Shown here piece by piece: positions 1 through 6,363 of a DNA stretch of 11,743 nt. The position numbers and the translations under genes are program-made. Position 1 is the first letter of the stretch. Every line of letters starts with the position of its first letter. Source of the DNA: an uncultured Clostridia bacterium (GTDB lineage Bacteria > Bacillota > Clostridia > Christensenellales > Aristaeellaceae); contig CAMNCR010000105.1 in NCBI GenBank assembly GCA_946534455.1, positions 1 to 11,743 on the forward strand, read 5' to 3'. A model generated the notes under the pieces. It saw nothing but the letters and a program-made list of their open reading frames with translations. It searched no databases and was not told where the DNA came from.

Positions 1-730
1 CCCTGCAGGCCCTGCCTCCGCAGACGAAGGCCAGCCGCACCTTGCCTTTGGCGGGCACCTGGGAAATGATCTTCAGCAGTCCGATCCGTCCCGTCGACGC
101 CGGATGCGTTCCCCCGCAGGCCACCATCTCAAAGTCGCCCATGGCCACCACGCGCACATGCTCGCTGACGGTGGGCGGCTTGCGCAGCGGCAGCGCCGCC
201 AGCTCCTCCGCCTCCGGGAACCAGCACCGGATCGGTGCGTCCTGCCGGATGCGCGCGTTCACCGTGTTCTCCAGCAGCTCCAGCTCCTCCCCGGTCAGCT
301 TCGTACGCCCCTCCGGCATGCTCACGTCAATCGTGCTCTCCGTCTGACCCAGGTGCAGGCCGATCGTCGTTCCGCCCAGCTTCTCCCAGATCGCGCCGGC
401 CAGCATATGCTCGCCGCCGTGCTGCTCCATATGGTCCGTCCGCCGCTCGCCGTCAATCCAGCCCTCGATGTCCGTGCCCGCCGGAATCTCCCGGTCCGTC
501 TCATGCCAGACCTCGCCGGCCCGGTCCGCCTCCACATCCGTCACCCGGGCCTCTCCGCCCGCCCAGGTGAGCCTGCCCGTGTCGAAGGGCTGTCCGCCGG
601 AGGTCGGATAAAAGGCGCTCCGATCCAGCGCAATCAGCCACCGGTCCGGCTGCCGGCTCTTCCGCGTCTCCGTCACCCGGCCGGAAAAATGCCAGCAGTA
701 AGCGTCGTCATAGTACAGTCTTTCCGTCAT
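1..730 (-). CDS. Alanyl-tRNA editing protein, AlaX type (partial, C-terminus beyond window)
   Basis: Trans-editing hydrolase expected to remove serine or glycine mischarged onto tRNA-Ala in the cytoplasm, backing up the editing domain of AlaS. Reading the minus strand from the ATG at 728-730 gives 243 open codons up to the window edge. The N-terminus has the family pattern FYPTSGGQPFDTG (about residues 40-52). Both halves of the zinc site are present: HGGEH (H104, H108) and CGGTH (C205, H209). The last visible residues, RLAFVCGGRA, look like the start of the C-terminal DHHA1-like part, so this is probably the longer AlaX form. An AAGGAG ribosome binding site lies at 738-743, 7 nt before the start. 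The gene follows fumC by 33 bp with no terminator or promoter seen between, so it is probably co-transcribed with it. The missing C-terminus prevents an exact subclass call. Confidence 0.9.
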   Translation of the reverse strand, partial: MTERLYYDDAYCWHFSGRVTETRKSRQPDRWLIALDRSAFYPTSGGQPFDTGRLTWAGGEARVTDVEADRAGEVWHETDREIPAGTDIEGWIDGERRTDHMEQHGGEHMLAGAIWEKLGGTTIGLHLGQTESTIDVSMPEGRTKLTGEELELLENTVNARIRQDAPIRCWFPEAEELAALPLRKPPTVSEHVRVVAMGDFEMVACGGTHPASTGRIGLLKIISQVPAKGKVRLAFVCGGRACR

Positions 731-763
731 GCCTCTTCTCCTTCCGCCCCCGGGCGGGTTGCC

Positions 764-2167
764 TCACACCATCTCTTCCGGATGGAAGCAGGCGTCAAAC
801 TCCGCCTCCGTCAGGTATCCCAGCGCCACGCAGGCTTCCCGCAGGGACAGATTCTCCCGGTGCGCCTTCTGCGCCGTCCGCGCGGCCGCCTCGTACCCGA
901 TGCGGGGGGACAGCGCCGTCACCAGCATCAGGGAGCGGTTCAGGTTCTCCCGCATTTTTTCCCGGTTGGGCCGGATCCCGGTCACGCAGCGCTCCCGGAA
1001 GGCCTCCATGGACTCCGCCAGCAGGCGCGCGCTCTGCAGAAAGCTGTCCGCGCACACGGGCATAAAGACGTTCAGCTCAAAATTGCCCTGGCTGGCCGCG
1101 ATCCCGACCGTCACATCGTTGCCCATCACCCGGGCCGCCACCATCGTCACCTGCTCGCACTGGGTCGGATTCACCTTCCCCGGCATGATGGAGGAGCCCG
1201 GCTCGTTCTCCGGAATCGTGATCTCTCCCAGGCCCAGCCTCGGCCCGCTGGCCAGCCAGCGGATGTCGTTGGCGATCTTCATCAGATCGCAGGCCAGCGC
1301 CTTCAGCGCGCCGTGGGCAAAGACCATTTCATCCCGGGAGGTCAGCGCGTGAAACTTGTTTTCCGCCGTCACGAACGGAAGTCCCGTCAGCGCGGCAATC
1401 CGTTCCGCCGCCAGGCGGTCAAAGCCCGCCGGCGCGTTCAGCCCCGTGCCCACGGCCGTGCCGCCCAGGGCCAGGCTCATCAGCGGCGTCGCCGCCTGCC
1501 GGAGCATCTCCGCGTCCCGCTCCAGGCTGGAGCGCCAGCCGGAAATCTCCTGGCTGAAGCGGATCGGCGTCGCGTCCTGCAGGTGCGTCCTGCCGGATTT
1601 GAGCACGTCCCGGTTCTCCTCCTCCAGCTTCCGGAAGGCGGCCGCCAGCCGCTCCGCCGCGGGAATCACGCCCTCCGCCAGCGCCCTGGCCGCGGCGATA
1701 TGCATCGCCGTGGGAAAGGTATCGTTGGAGCTCTGGCTCATGTTCACATCGTCGTTCGGGTGCAGCAGCCGCTTCCCGGCCAGCTCGTTCCCCCGGTTGG
1801 CGATGACCTCGTTCACATTCATGTTGCTCTGGGTGCCGGAGCCCGTCTGCCAGACCACCAGCGGGAAATGCTCCCGCAGCGCGCCTGAACGGATCTCCTC
1901 CGCCGCCCGGCAGATGATCCTGCATTTTTCCGCCGTCATCCGCTCCGGCACCAGCTGCGCGTTGGCCTCCGCGGCCGCCTGCTTCAGAATGCCAAAGGCC
2001 CCCAGGATTTCCTCCGGCATGGGCTCTCTCCCCACGCCGATAGGGAAATTGCGCCGGCTGCGCTCGGTCTGTGCGCCCCAGTACCGGTCCGCCGGCACCT
2101 CCATCTCGCCCATGGAGTCGTGCTCAATGCGCACCGCGGCCCCCTGCTTCAGCCCTGTCTCTCCCAT
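764..2167 (-). CDS. fumC: Fumarate hydratase, class II (FumC)
   Basis: Iron-independent fumarase that interconverts fumarate and L-malate in the cytoplasm; active as a homotetramer. The product is 467 aa, full length for the family. Visible motifs are DRYWGAQTERS near residue 30, QTGSGTQSNMNVNEV at 107-121, SSNDTFPT at 146-153, SGRTHLQDAT at 191-200 with catalytic H195, and the superfamily signature GSSIMPGKVNP at 324-334 with the catalytic serine loop. The C-terminal stretch, including SLMLVTAL and ALGYL.EAEFD, matches fumarases rather than aspartases or argininosuccinate lyases. The start is supported by AGGAGAGG at 2173-2180, 5 nt upstream, and by a promoter just beyond it. The isolated gene, not clustered with succinate dehydrogenase or a class I fumarase, gives no hint of pathway direction; a reductive-branch role in an anaerobe is inference only. 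Confidence 0.97.
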   Translation of the reverse strand: MGETGLKQGAAVRIEHDSMGEMEVPADRYWGAQTERSRRNFPIGVGREPMPEEILGAFGILKQAAAEANAQLVPERMTAEKCRIICRAAEEIRSGALREHFPLVVWQTGSGTQSNMNVNEVIANRGNELAGKRLLHPNDDVNMSQSSNDTFPTAMHIAAARALAEGVIPAAERLAAAFRKLEEENRDVLKSGRTHLQDATPIRFSQEISGWRSSLERDAEMLRQAATPLMSLALGGTAVGTGLNAPAGFDRLAAERIAALTGLPFVTAENKFHALTSRDEMVFAHGALKALACDLMKIANDIRWLASGPRLGLGEITIPENEPGSSIMPGKVNPTQCEQVTMVAARVMGNDVTVGIAASQGNFELNVFMPVCADSFLQSARLLAESMEAFRERCVTGIRPNREKMRENLNRSLMLVTALSPRIGYEAAARTAQKAHRENLSLREACVALGYLTEAEFDACFHPEEMV

Positions 2168-2202
2168 GCGTGCCTCTCCTTTTTGCTCCGTCTTCTTCTG
2201 TC

Positions 2203-2231
2203 AGTATATGCTATTCCCCCGGTCATTGCAA
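2203..2231 (-). promoter_or_regulatory. Sigma-A-type promoter of fumC
   Basis: On the minus strand, TTGCAA (2226-2231) is separated by exactly 17 bp from TATACT (2203-2208). It lies between the secG terminator and the fumC ribosome binding site, so fumC and probably the AlaX gene are transcribed separately from secG. Confidence 0.7.
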
Positions 2232-2244
2232 GAATCGGAACGTC

Positions 2245-2268
2245 AAAAAACCCTCCCCGCAGGGAGGG
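2245..2268 (-). terminator. Rho-independent terminator after secG
   Basis: A perfect 7-bp stem (CCCTCCC/GGGAGGG, 2251-2268) with a 4-nt loop is followed on the minus strand by six T residues (2245-2250). It sits 25 bp beyond the secG stop codon and just upstream of the fumC promoter. Confidence 0.88.
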
Positions 2269-2293
2269 CATTCCATCGTCAGGCATGGGATGC

Positions 2294-2524
2294 TTACTTG
2301 GTCAGCAGCAGCATCACCAGGGACAGCACCACGAAAACGCCGGCGGCAATCTTGGTGCCCAGGGCCAGCTTGGCTTCCAGGGTCTTGGACTTGCCCTTGC
2401 TGAAGTAGTTGTTGGCCTGGCCGGAAATGGCGCTGATACCGCCCTCTTCCGAGGACTGAAGCAGCACGGTCACGATCATGAACAGTGCCGCAAGAATGAG
2501 CAGAATGGAAACAACAGTCGTCAT
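2294..2524 (-). CDS. secG: Preprotein translocase subunit SecG
   Basis: Small accessory subunit of the SecYEG protein-conducting channel in the cytoplasmic membrane, assisting SecA-driven export. The 76-aa product has the expected two transmembrane helices (about 3-22 and 55-74) joined by a cytoplasmic loop. LLQSSEEGGISAISG (21-35) corresponds to the conserved region after helix 1 (usually LLQ..K..G....G), and a YFSKGKSKTLEAKL segment precedes helix 2. The ATG at 2522-2524 has a GGAGGAGG ribosome binding site at 2533-2540. The gene has its own promoter (2556-2584) and terminator (2245-2268), so it is probably monocistronic. It is not linked to rnr or smpB here, unlike in many Firmicutes, at least on the side visible. 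Confidence 0.93.
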   Translation of the reverse strand: MTTVVSILLILAALFMIVTVLLQSSEEGGISAISGQANNYFSKGKSKTLEAKLALGTKIAAGVFVVLSLVMLLLTK

Positions 2525-2555
2525 ACGAATAACCTCCTCCTCAGTCAGCCGAAAC

Positions 2556-2584
2556 AGAATACCATATCACGCCCGGAAACGCAA
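2556..2584 (-). promoter_or_regulatory. Sigma-A-type promoter of secG
   Basis: On the minus strand, TTGCGT (2579-2584), a 17-bp spacer and TATTCT (2556-2561) sit about 15 bp upstream of the secG ribosome binding site. Confidence 0.6.
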
Positions 2585-2614
2585 GCCTTTTTTTCGTTCT
2601 CCGGGCGCCCGGCC

Positions 2615-3304
2615 TCAGGGAAGATCCCGGTTCTGCTTCTGGGCAGCCAGGGCCGCCAGACAGTTTTCCTTGCTGCGCTCAATATGCGACCGCATGAGCT
2701 CCGTAAAGTGCTCCAGATCCTTCTGCTCGATGTAGTCCACCAGGCGGTGATGTTCCTCGTGGGCCGCGGTTCGACGGTCCTCCTGTTGAATCGCCATCGC
2801 CGAGAAGCGGCGGATATATTCATCCTGGCTCTCGATGACCCGCAGAATCCGCGCCTTTCCGGAGATGCGGGTCAGGGACGTATGGAACGCCCGGGCCAGC
2901 GGAGACAGGGCTTCCACATCGTCCACCGCCTGATACCGGTCCATCTCCGCCAGCTGCTCCCGCAATCCTGCGATGTCCTCCGCCGTGGCATTCTCGATGA
3001 TGTAGGGCAGGGTCAGCATCTCCAGCGCGTTGCGAATCGTGTAAATCTGATCCACATCCTCCGCCGTAAAGGCGCGAACCACCACGCCGCGCCGCATCAC
3101 ATATTCCACCAGGCCGTCCCGCTCCAGCTTGCGCAGCGCCTCCCGGAGCGGCGTTCTGGAGATGTGCAGTCGATCCGCGTATTCCGTTTCCACGATCCGC
3201 TCTCCGGCGGGTATTTCCCCTGTGATGATCGCCTTCTTCAGCATCTCGTACGCGATCTCGCGAATGGGGCGACTCTCCGTCATCGGTTGAAAGATCAGTG
3301 ACAT
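2615..3304 (-). CDS. GntR-family transcriptional regulator, FadR subfamily (FCD domain)
   Basis: DNA-binding regulator of 229 aa, probably sensing a small carboxylic acid. The N-terminal winged helix-turn-helix (about 12-78) shows the GntR pattern: LKKAIITGEIPAGERI, then LHISRTPLREALRKLERDGLVEY with the recognition helix near 50-61. The rest is an all-helical FCD effector domain with IRNALE (90-95), FH at H141, EEHHRLVDYIEQKD with H185, and H207. These three histidines sit at the usual metal-binding positions, but the aspartate normally four residues before the first histidine is alanine (A137). The ATG has an AGGAGGAG site at 3311-3318. The gene is divergent from the SH3-domain gene, and an inverted repeat overlaps its likely promoter, which fits autoregulation. 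Its ligand and target genes cannot be read from the sequence. Confidence 0.92.
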   Translation of the reverse strand: MSLIFQPMTESRPIREIAYEMLKKAIITGEIPAGERIVETEYADRLHISRTPLREALRKLERDGLVEYVMRRGVVVRAFTAEDVDQIYTIRNALEMLTLPYIIENATAEDIAGLREQLAEMDRYQAVDDVEALSPLARAFHTSLTRISGKARILRVIESQDEYIRRFSAMAIQQEDRRTAAHEEHHRLVDYIEQKDLEHFTELMRSHIERSKENCLAALAAQKQNRDLP

Positions 3305-3363
3305 CGCAGGCTCCTCCTCATATGGGAATCAATTCAGTCTGCCTCTTCAATTCCACATTACAG

Positions 3364-3392
3364 TAAATACAGCAAAAATACAAATCTGTCAA
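3364..3392 (-). promoter_or_regulatory. Probable promoter of the GntR-family regulator
   Basis: A perfect minus-strand TTGACA at 3387-3392 is followed by 17 bp and a weak TATTTA (3364-3369). An alternative pair, TTGTAT with TAATGT, is a few bases nearer the gene. The surrounding 3355-3405 region is markedly AT-rich compared with the coding DNA. Confidence 0.5.
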
Positions 3393-3406
3393 TAGTGAAT
3401 TTGACA
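3387..3406. promoter_or_regulatory. Inverted repeat, candidate operator
   Basis: TGTCAA (3387-3392) and TTGACA (3401-3406) form a perfect 6-bp inverted repeat around an 8-bp centre. The left arm is the -35 hexamer of the regulator's likely promoter. An ATCTGTC heptamer is also directly repeated at 3384-3390 and 3406-3412. Binding by the neighbouring GntR-type protein is inference from position and symmetry. Confidence 0.4.
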
Positions 3407-3455
3407 TCTGTCCAGCTTGACCGGCCGTCAGCCCCATTTTCGGGAAAATCCGCCC

Positions 3456-3484
3456 TTCCCAAAGCGTCTTTTTTCCGATATAAT
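3456..3484 (+). promoter_or_regulatory. Promoter of the SH3-domain gene
   Basis: A perfect TATAAT at 3479-3484 lies 17 bp after TTCCCA (3456-3461, four of six matches to the -35 consensus). Transcription would start near 3491, giving a leader of about 40 nt before the ATG at 3531. Confidence 0.6.
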
Positions 3485-3501
3485 GGGCGTAACATTCAAA
3501 C

Positions 3502-3515
3502 ACTCCTTTCGGAGT
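3502..3515 (+). other. Small leader hairpin before the SH3-domain gene
   Basis: ACTCC (3502-3506) and GGAGT (3511-3515) form a perfect 5-bp stem around TTTC in the leader, just upstream of the GGAGG ribosome binding site at 3519-3523. It is too short to be a terminator. It could compete with or protect the ribosome site, but that is speculative. Confidence 0.3.
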
Positions 3516-3530
3516 CCTGGAGGCATCGAA

Positions 3531-4496
3531 ATGAAAAAGCGTCTTTTTTCCCTGCTGCTGGTGCTGGTGCTCCTTACGCCCCTCGCGGTCGCGTCAGCCG
3601 CCTACTACCGTGTAAACACCAATTCCCTCAAGGTGCGCCGCCTGCCCGAATCCGGGGCCGCCGTGCTGGACAGCTACCGGCGTGACTGGGCGCTGACCGT
3701 CGAAAAAACCTATGGAGACTGGGCCTATGTCACCTTCACCAACGGGAAGGATGGCTATGTGCAGACCAAGTACCTCAAATCCACCAAGAGCTACACCGCG
3801 TACATCACCAAGGATGACACGGCCCTGCGCCGCGGCCCCTACTATACCTTTGACAACGTGGGCACTCTGGCCCGCGGGGCCAAGGTGACCGTGCTCAGCC
3901 ACGGCTCCAAGTATGACTATGTCAGCTCCACCGTCGGCCGGGGCTATGTGCGCAACGGCTTCCTGAGCAAGAAGAAGGTCAAGGCCTCCGGAAAGGCCTC
4001 CACCTCCGCCACCATCGCCGATCCCTCCAAATCCTATGACGCCTATGTCATCAATCCCAACAATCGCACCGTGAACCTGCGCAAGGGCCCCGGCACCAAC
4101 TACGGCGTCATCAATTCCTATCGGCCCGGCACCGGCGTCACCGTCATCTCCGGCGGCCCCGCCTGGAGCTACATTTCGATCGAGGGCGTGGAAGGCTATA
4201 TGATGAGCCAGTATCTGACCACCGAAAAGCCCGCCCCGGCTGAAACGCCCAAGCCTGCCGGCGGAGACGAGGCGCCCGCTCCCGCGGAGACCTTTGTACC
4301 CTTCACCGCCACAGTCACCTCTCCCAATGGCAAGAGCGTCAACATTCATCGCGGAGCGGGCCTGGGCTACGCGAACGTGACCCGCGCCAGCGTCGGCACC
4401 ACCGTGACCGTCCTGGGCCAGGTCAACAGCACCTGGATCAGGATCCAGATCGATGGCAAAATCGGCTACATCATGCGCAAATATCTGGAGTATTAA
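3531..4496 (+). CDS. Secreted protein with four bacterial SH3 (SH3b) domains
   Basis: Exported 321-aa protein. MKKRLF plus a hydrophobic stretch ending near ASA (residues 21-23) is a clear Sec signal peptide. The mature part is four SH3b repeats at about 25-82, 88-146, 169-230 and 258-321. Each carries recognisable pieces such as VNLRKGPGTNYG (181-192), VNIHRGAGLGYANV (270-283), and an ending of the type GYV/M/I...YL. A Pro/Ala/Glu-rich linker at 233-257 separates the last two. SH3b domains commonly bind peptidoglycan or wall peptides. No hydrolase domain or LPXTG anchor is present, so this may be a wall-binding adaptor. The ORF stays open upstream of 3531, but this ATG has GGAGG at 3519-3523 and begins the signal peptide. 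It is followed after 3 bp by a small membrane-protein gene, forming a two-gene operon. Confidence 0.9.
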   Translation: MKKRLFSLLLVLVLLTPLAVASAAYYRVNTNSLKVRRLPESGAAVLDSYRRDWALTVEKTYGDWAYVTFTNGKDGYVQTKYLKSTKSYTAYITKDDTALRRGPYYTFDNVGTLARGAKVTVLSHGSKYDYVSSTVGRGYVRNGFLSKKKVKASGKASTSATIADPSKSYDAYVINPNNRTVNLRKGPGTNYGVINSYRPGTGVTVISGGPAWSYISIEGVEGYMMSQYLTTEKPAPAETPKPAGGDEAPAPAETFVPFTATVTSPNGKSVNIHRGAGLGYANVTRASVGTTVTVLGQVNSTWIRIQIDGKIGYIMRKYLEY

Positions 4497-4499
4497 GCC

Positions 4500-4754
4500 A
4501 TGCGGAAAGAGCATAAATCCCTGACGGTCTTTCTCTTCCTGGGCATGCTGCTGACCGTCGTCTTCGGCGTGGGGATGATCTGCAGCCGGAACCCCGGCGC
4601 CTTTCTCCCGCCCCATCGCTATGATTACGCGCTGGAATCCTTCCTGGCCTTCTGCCGGAACTGGTGGATTCCCGCGGGGTTGCTGGGCATCCCCATGTTC
4701 CTGGTCTCCCTGCTGCTCAGCCTCCGTCAGGAGTCCAGGGAGAAGCAGCGCTGA
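4500..4754 (+). CDS. Small two-helix membrane protein of unknown function
   Basis: An 84-aa protein whose family I do not recognise. It has two hydrophobic helices, about 8-28 and 56-74, a 27-residue segment between them containing PGAFLPPHRYDY, and a charged C-terminal tail (RQESREKQR). By the positive-inside pattern, both ends are probably cytoplasmic and the middle loop outside. The ATG comes 3 bp after the stop of the SH3-domain gene, with GGAG at 4487-4490 inside that gene's last codons, so translation is probably coupled. A terminator follows at 4815. Close pairing with a secreted SH3 protein suggests an envelope role, but nothing in the sequence identifies it. Confidence 0.75.
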   Translation: MRKEHKSLTVFLFLGMLLTVVFGVGMICSRNPGAFLPPHRYDYALESFLAFCRNWWIPAGLLGIPMFLVSLLLSLRQESREKQR

Positions 4755-4814
4755 GCCGGCGCCGGAGCCACGGCCCCGCCGGCTCCCCGTCCATGGATAT
4801 GAACCGCAATCAAA

Positions 4815-4849
4815 ATCCCGGCCGGAATTCCGGTCGGGATCCTTCTTTT
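4815..4849. terminator. Bidirectional terminator between convergent operons
   Basis: Arms 4815-4827 and 4828-4840 are complementary over 13 positions with one G-T wobble, around a central CCGGAATTCCGG. On the plus strand the stem is followed by CCTTCTTTTG. On the minus strand it is followed by a TTTT run (4812-4815). It lies between the stop of the small membrane-protein gene and the stop of the pilT-like gene. Confidence 0.78.
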
Positions 4850-4867
4850 GGAAAAACAGGGGAAGAC

Positions 4868-5935
4868 TTACCGCATGAACCGGCTCTGCCGCTCGATGGC
4901 CTCCGGATGGATGGCCAGCAGCTGGGCCTGCTCCTTGGTGATACGGTCCTCCTTCAGCAGCCGGGCCAGCTCCGTGTCCATGGACAGCATATCCTCGCCG
5001 CCGCCGTAGATCGCGTTGTCAATCTGGTGGGTCTTTCCCTCGCGAATCAGGTTCTGAATCGCGGGATTCACGCGCATGACCTCAAACACCGGATACAGCG
5101 TTCCGTCCTTCGTCAGCACCAGGCGCTGGGAAACGACAGCCCGCAGCACCATGGACAGCTGCGCCCGGATCTGATTCTGCTGGTTGGCCGGGAAAGCGTC
5201 CACCACACGGTCGATGGTCTTCGCCGCCCCGAGCGTGTGCAGAGAGGACAGCAGCAGGTGGCCCGTTTCCGCCGCAGTGATGGCGGTGGAAATCGTCTCG
5301 ATGTCGCGCATCTCACCCAGCATGATCACGTCCGGCGCTTCCCGCAGGGCCGCGCGCAGCGCCCGGGCAAAGGTGCGGGAATCCGAGGGTACCTCTCTCT
5401 GGCTCACCAGGCATTTTTTATGGGTATGCAGATATTCGATCGGGTCCTCGATGGTGATGATATGTCCGCTCCGGGTCTGGTTGATCCGGTCCACCATGCA
5501 GGCCAGAGTCGTGCTCTTGCCGTTGCCGGCGGGGCCGGTCACCAGGATCATGCCGCTGCGCAGCTCGGACAGGCGCATGACAACATCCGGAATATGCCGC
5601 TCCTCCGGGCTCGGCAGGCCGAAGGCCACCGTCCGGCAGGTCAGGGCCAGGGAGCCCCGCTGATAATAGGTGTTGCAGCGAAAGCGGCTCAGCCGCGCCA
5701 CCGCAAAGGAAAAGTCGTCGTCGCCTTCCTTTTCCAGCGTCTCCCGTCCCCGGCCGGCCAGCTCGTAGGCCCGGTCCACCAGCTTCGCGATATCCGCGGG
5801 AAAAACCTTATCCTCCGTGATCTGGATCATTTTGCCGCTGGACTTGGTCATGATTGGGGAGCCCGGCACGATGAACACATCCGAGCCTTCATGCTCCAGC
5901 GCCTTCTTCAGGATTTCGTCCAGAATCAGTTCCAT
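4868..5935 (-). CDS. pilT: PilT-like type IV pilus ATPase
   Basis: Hexameric cytoplasmic secretion ATPase; by family, the motor that retracts or otherwise drives a type IV pilus-like fibre. The product is 355 aa, typical for PilT and shorter than PilB. Numbered from the ATG: Walker A GPAGNGKS (134-141, usually GPTGSGKS), Asp box IITIEDPIEY (159-168), Walker B DVIMLGEMRD (202-211), His box with SLHT near 230-234, then AAKTIDRVVDAFP. NLIREGKTHQI (near 295-305) is diagnostic of PilT rather than PilB or ComGA. Two starts are possible: ATG at 5933-5935, 10 nt after GGAGG (5946-5950), or TTG at 5939-5941, two codons longer and 4 nt after it; I prefer ATG. It overlaps the upstream gene by 10 bp and is last in the pilus-like operon. 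Confidence 0.9.
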   Translation of the reverse strand: MELILDEILKKALEHEGSDVFIVPGSPIMTKSSGKMIQITEDKVFPADIAKLVDRAYELAGRGRETLEKEGDDDFSFAVARLSRFRCNTYYQRGSLALTCRTVAFGLPSPEERHIPDVVMRLSELRSGMILVTGPAGNGKSTTLACMVDRINQTRSGHIITIEDPIEYLHTHKKCLVSQREVPSDSRTFARALRAALREAPDVIMLGEMRDIETISTAITAAETGHLLLSSLHTLGAAKTIDRVVDAFPANQQNQIRAQLSMVLRAVVSQRLVLTKDGTLYPVFEVMRVNPAIQNLIREGKTHQIDNAIYGGGEDMLSMDTELARLLKEDRITKEQAQLLAIHPEAIERQSRFMR

Positions 5936-6363
5936 TCCCAATCATCCTCCGGTTCATTCACAATCAGCCGATGGTCCGTCCAGACCAGTCTTTCCGCGGC
6001 GTCCGCGGGCATCACGCGCACCGCGCACTCCAGCATACGGTTGTCCAGCGGCTCCACCCAGCGGATCTGATCTCCGTCCAGGGTCATGTCCTCCGGCAGC
6101 CGCTCCGCGACTGCGGACAGAAAATCTTCGCTCTCCGCCTTCCGGGCCTCCAGCACGATGCCGTCCAGCTCCGCCAGGCGCTTTTCCGCGCGGGCGGACA
6201 GCTCATACACCTGGGTAATCATCCGCGTGCTGCGCAGGCTCAGGTTCTCATCGTTCTGCGCCGACACCAGCGTCAGCATCGCCAGGATGCACAGGGACAG
6301 CGTCACGACGATCAGGATCAGGGATGCGGCGCCCGGGCCCATGGCGATCTTCCGATTGTTCAC
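5926..6363 (-). CDS. Single-helix pilus-locus protein, possible minor pilin
   Basis: A 145-aa protein starting at a GTG (6361-6363) that overlaps the upstream stop as GTGA. AAGGAGGTG at 6369-6377 gives a good ribosome site, which decides this start over longer in-frame ones. One N-terminal transmembrane helix (about 11-34) follows a short basic N-terminus and a GPGAASL segment. The rest is soluble and acidic, with a likely helical stretch (about 38-80) and a C-terminal region ending in EPEDDWEWN. The size and architecture resemble a minor pilin or the accessory proteins of ComG-type systems, but there is no classic prepilin motif with glutamate at +5. I cannot name a family. Its position between the pilin-like gene and pilT implies a structural role in the same machine. 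Confidence 0.78.
   Translation of the reverse strand: MNNRKIAMGPGAASLILIVVTLSLCILAMLTLVSAQNDENLSLRSTRMITQVYELSARAEKRLAELDGIVLEARKAESEDFLSAVAERLPEDMTLDGDQIRWVEPLDNRMLECAVRVMPADAAERLVWTDHRLIVNEPEDDWEWN

Noticed and set aside
104..1888. Long plus-strand open frame (594 codons) across the AlaX and fumC genes
   Set aside because: It runs antisense through two clearly recognisable minus-strand genes. Its translation is Arg/Pro/His-rich low-complexity sequence typical of an antisense shadow in GC-rich DNA.
2601..2612. CCGGGCGCCCGG perfect palindrome just after the GntR-regulator stop
   Set aside because: Considered as a terminator, but it has almost no loop and no T-run follows on the minus strand. 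Short GC palindromes are common in this composition.
3594..4616. Minus-strand open frame of 340 codons opposite the SH3-domain gene
   Set aside because: Gly/Ala/Asp-rich shadow with no domain pattern; the plus strand has a signal peptide, SH3 repeats, ribosome site and promoter.
4664..6070. Plus-strand open frame of 468 codons over the pilT-like gene
   Set aside because: Antisense to a well-conserved ATPase gene, with no family motif and composition of a GC-rich shadow.
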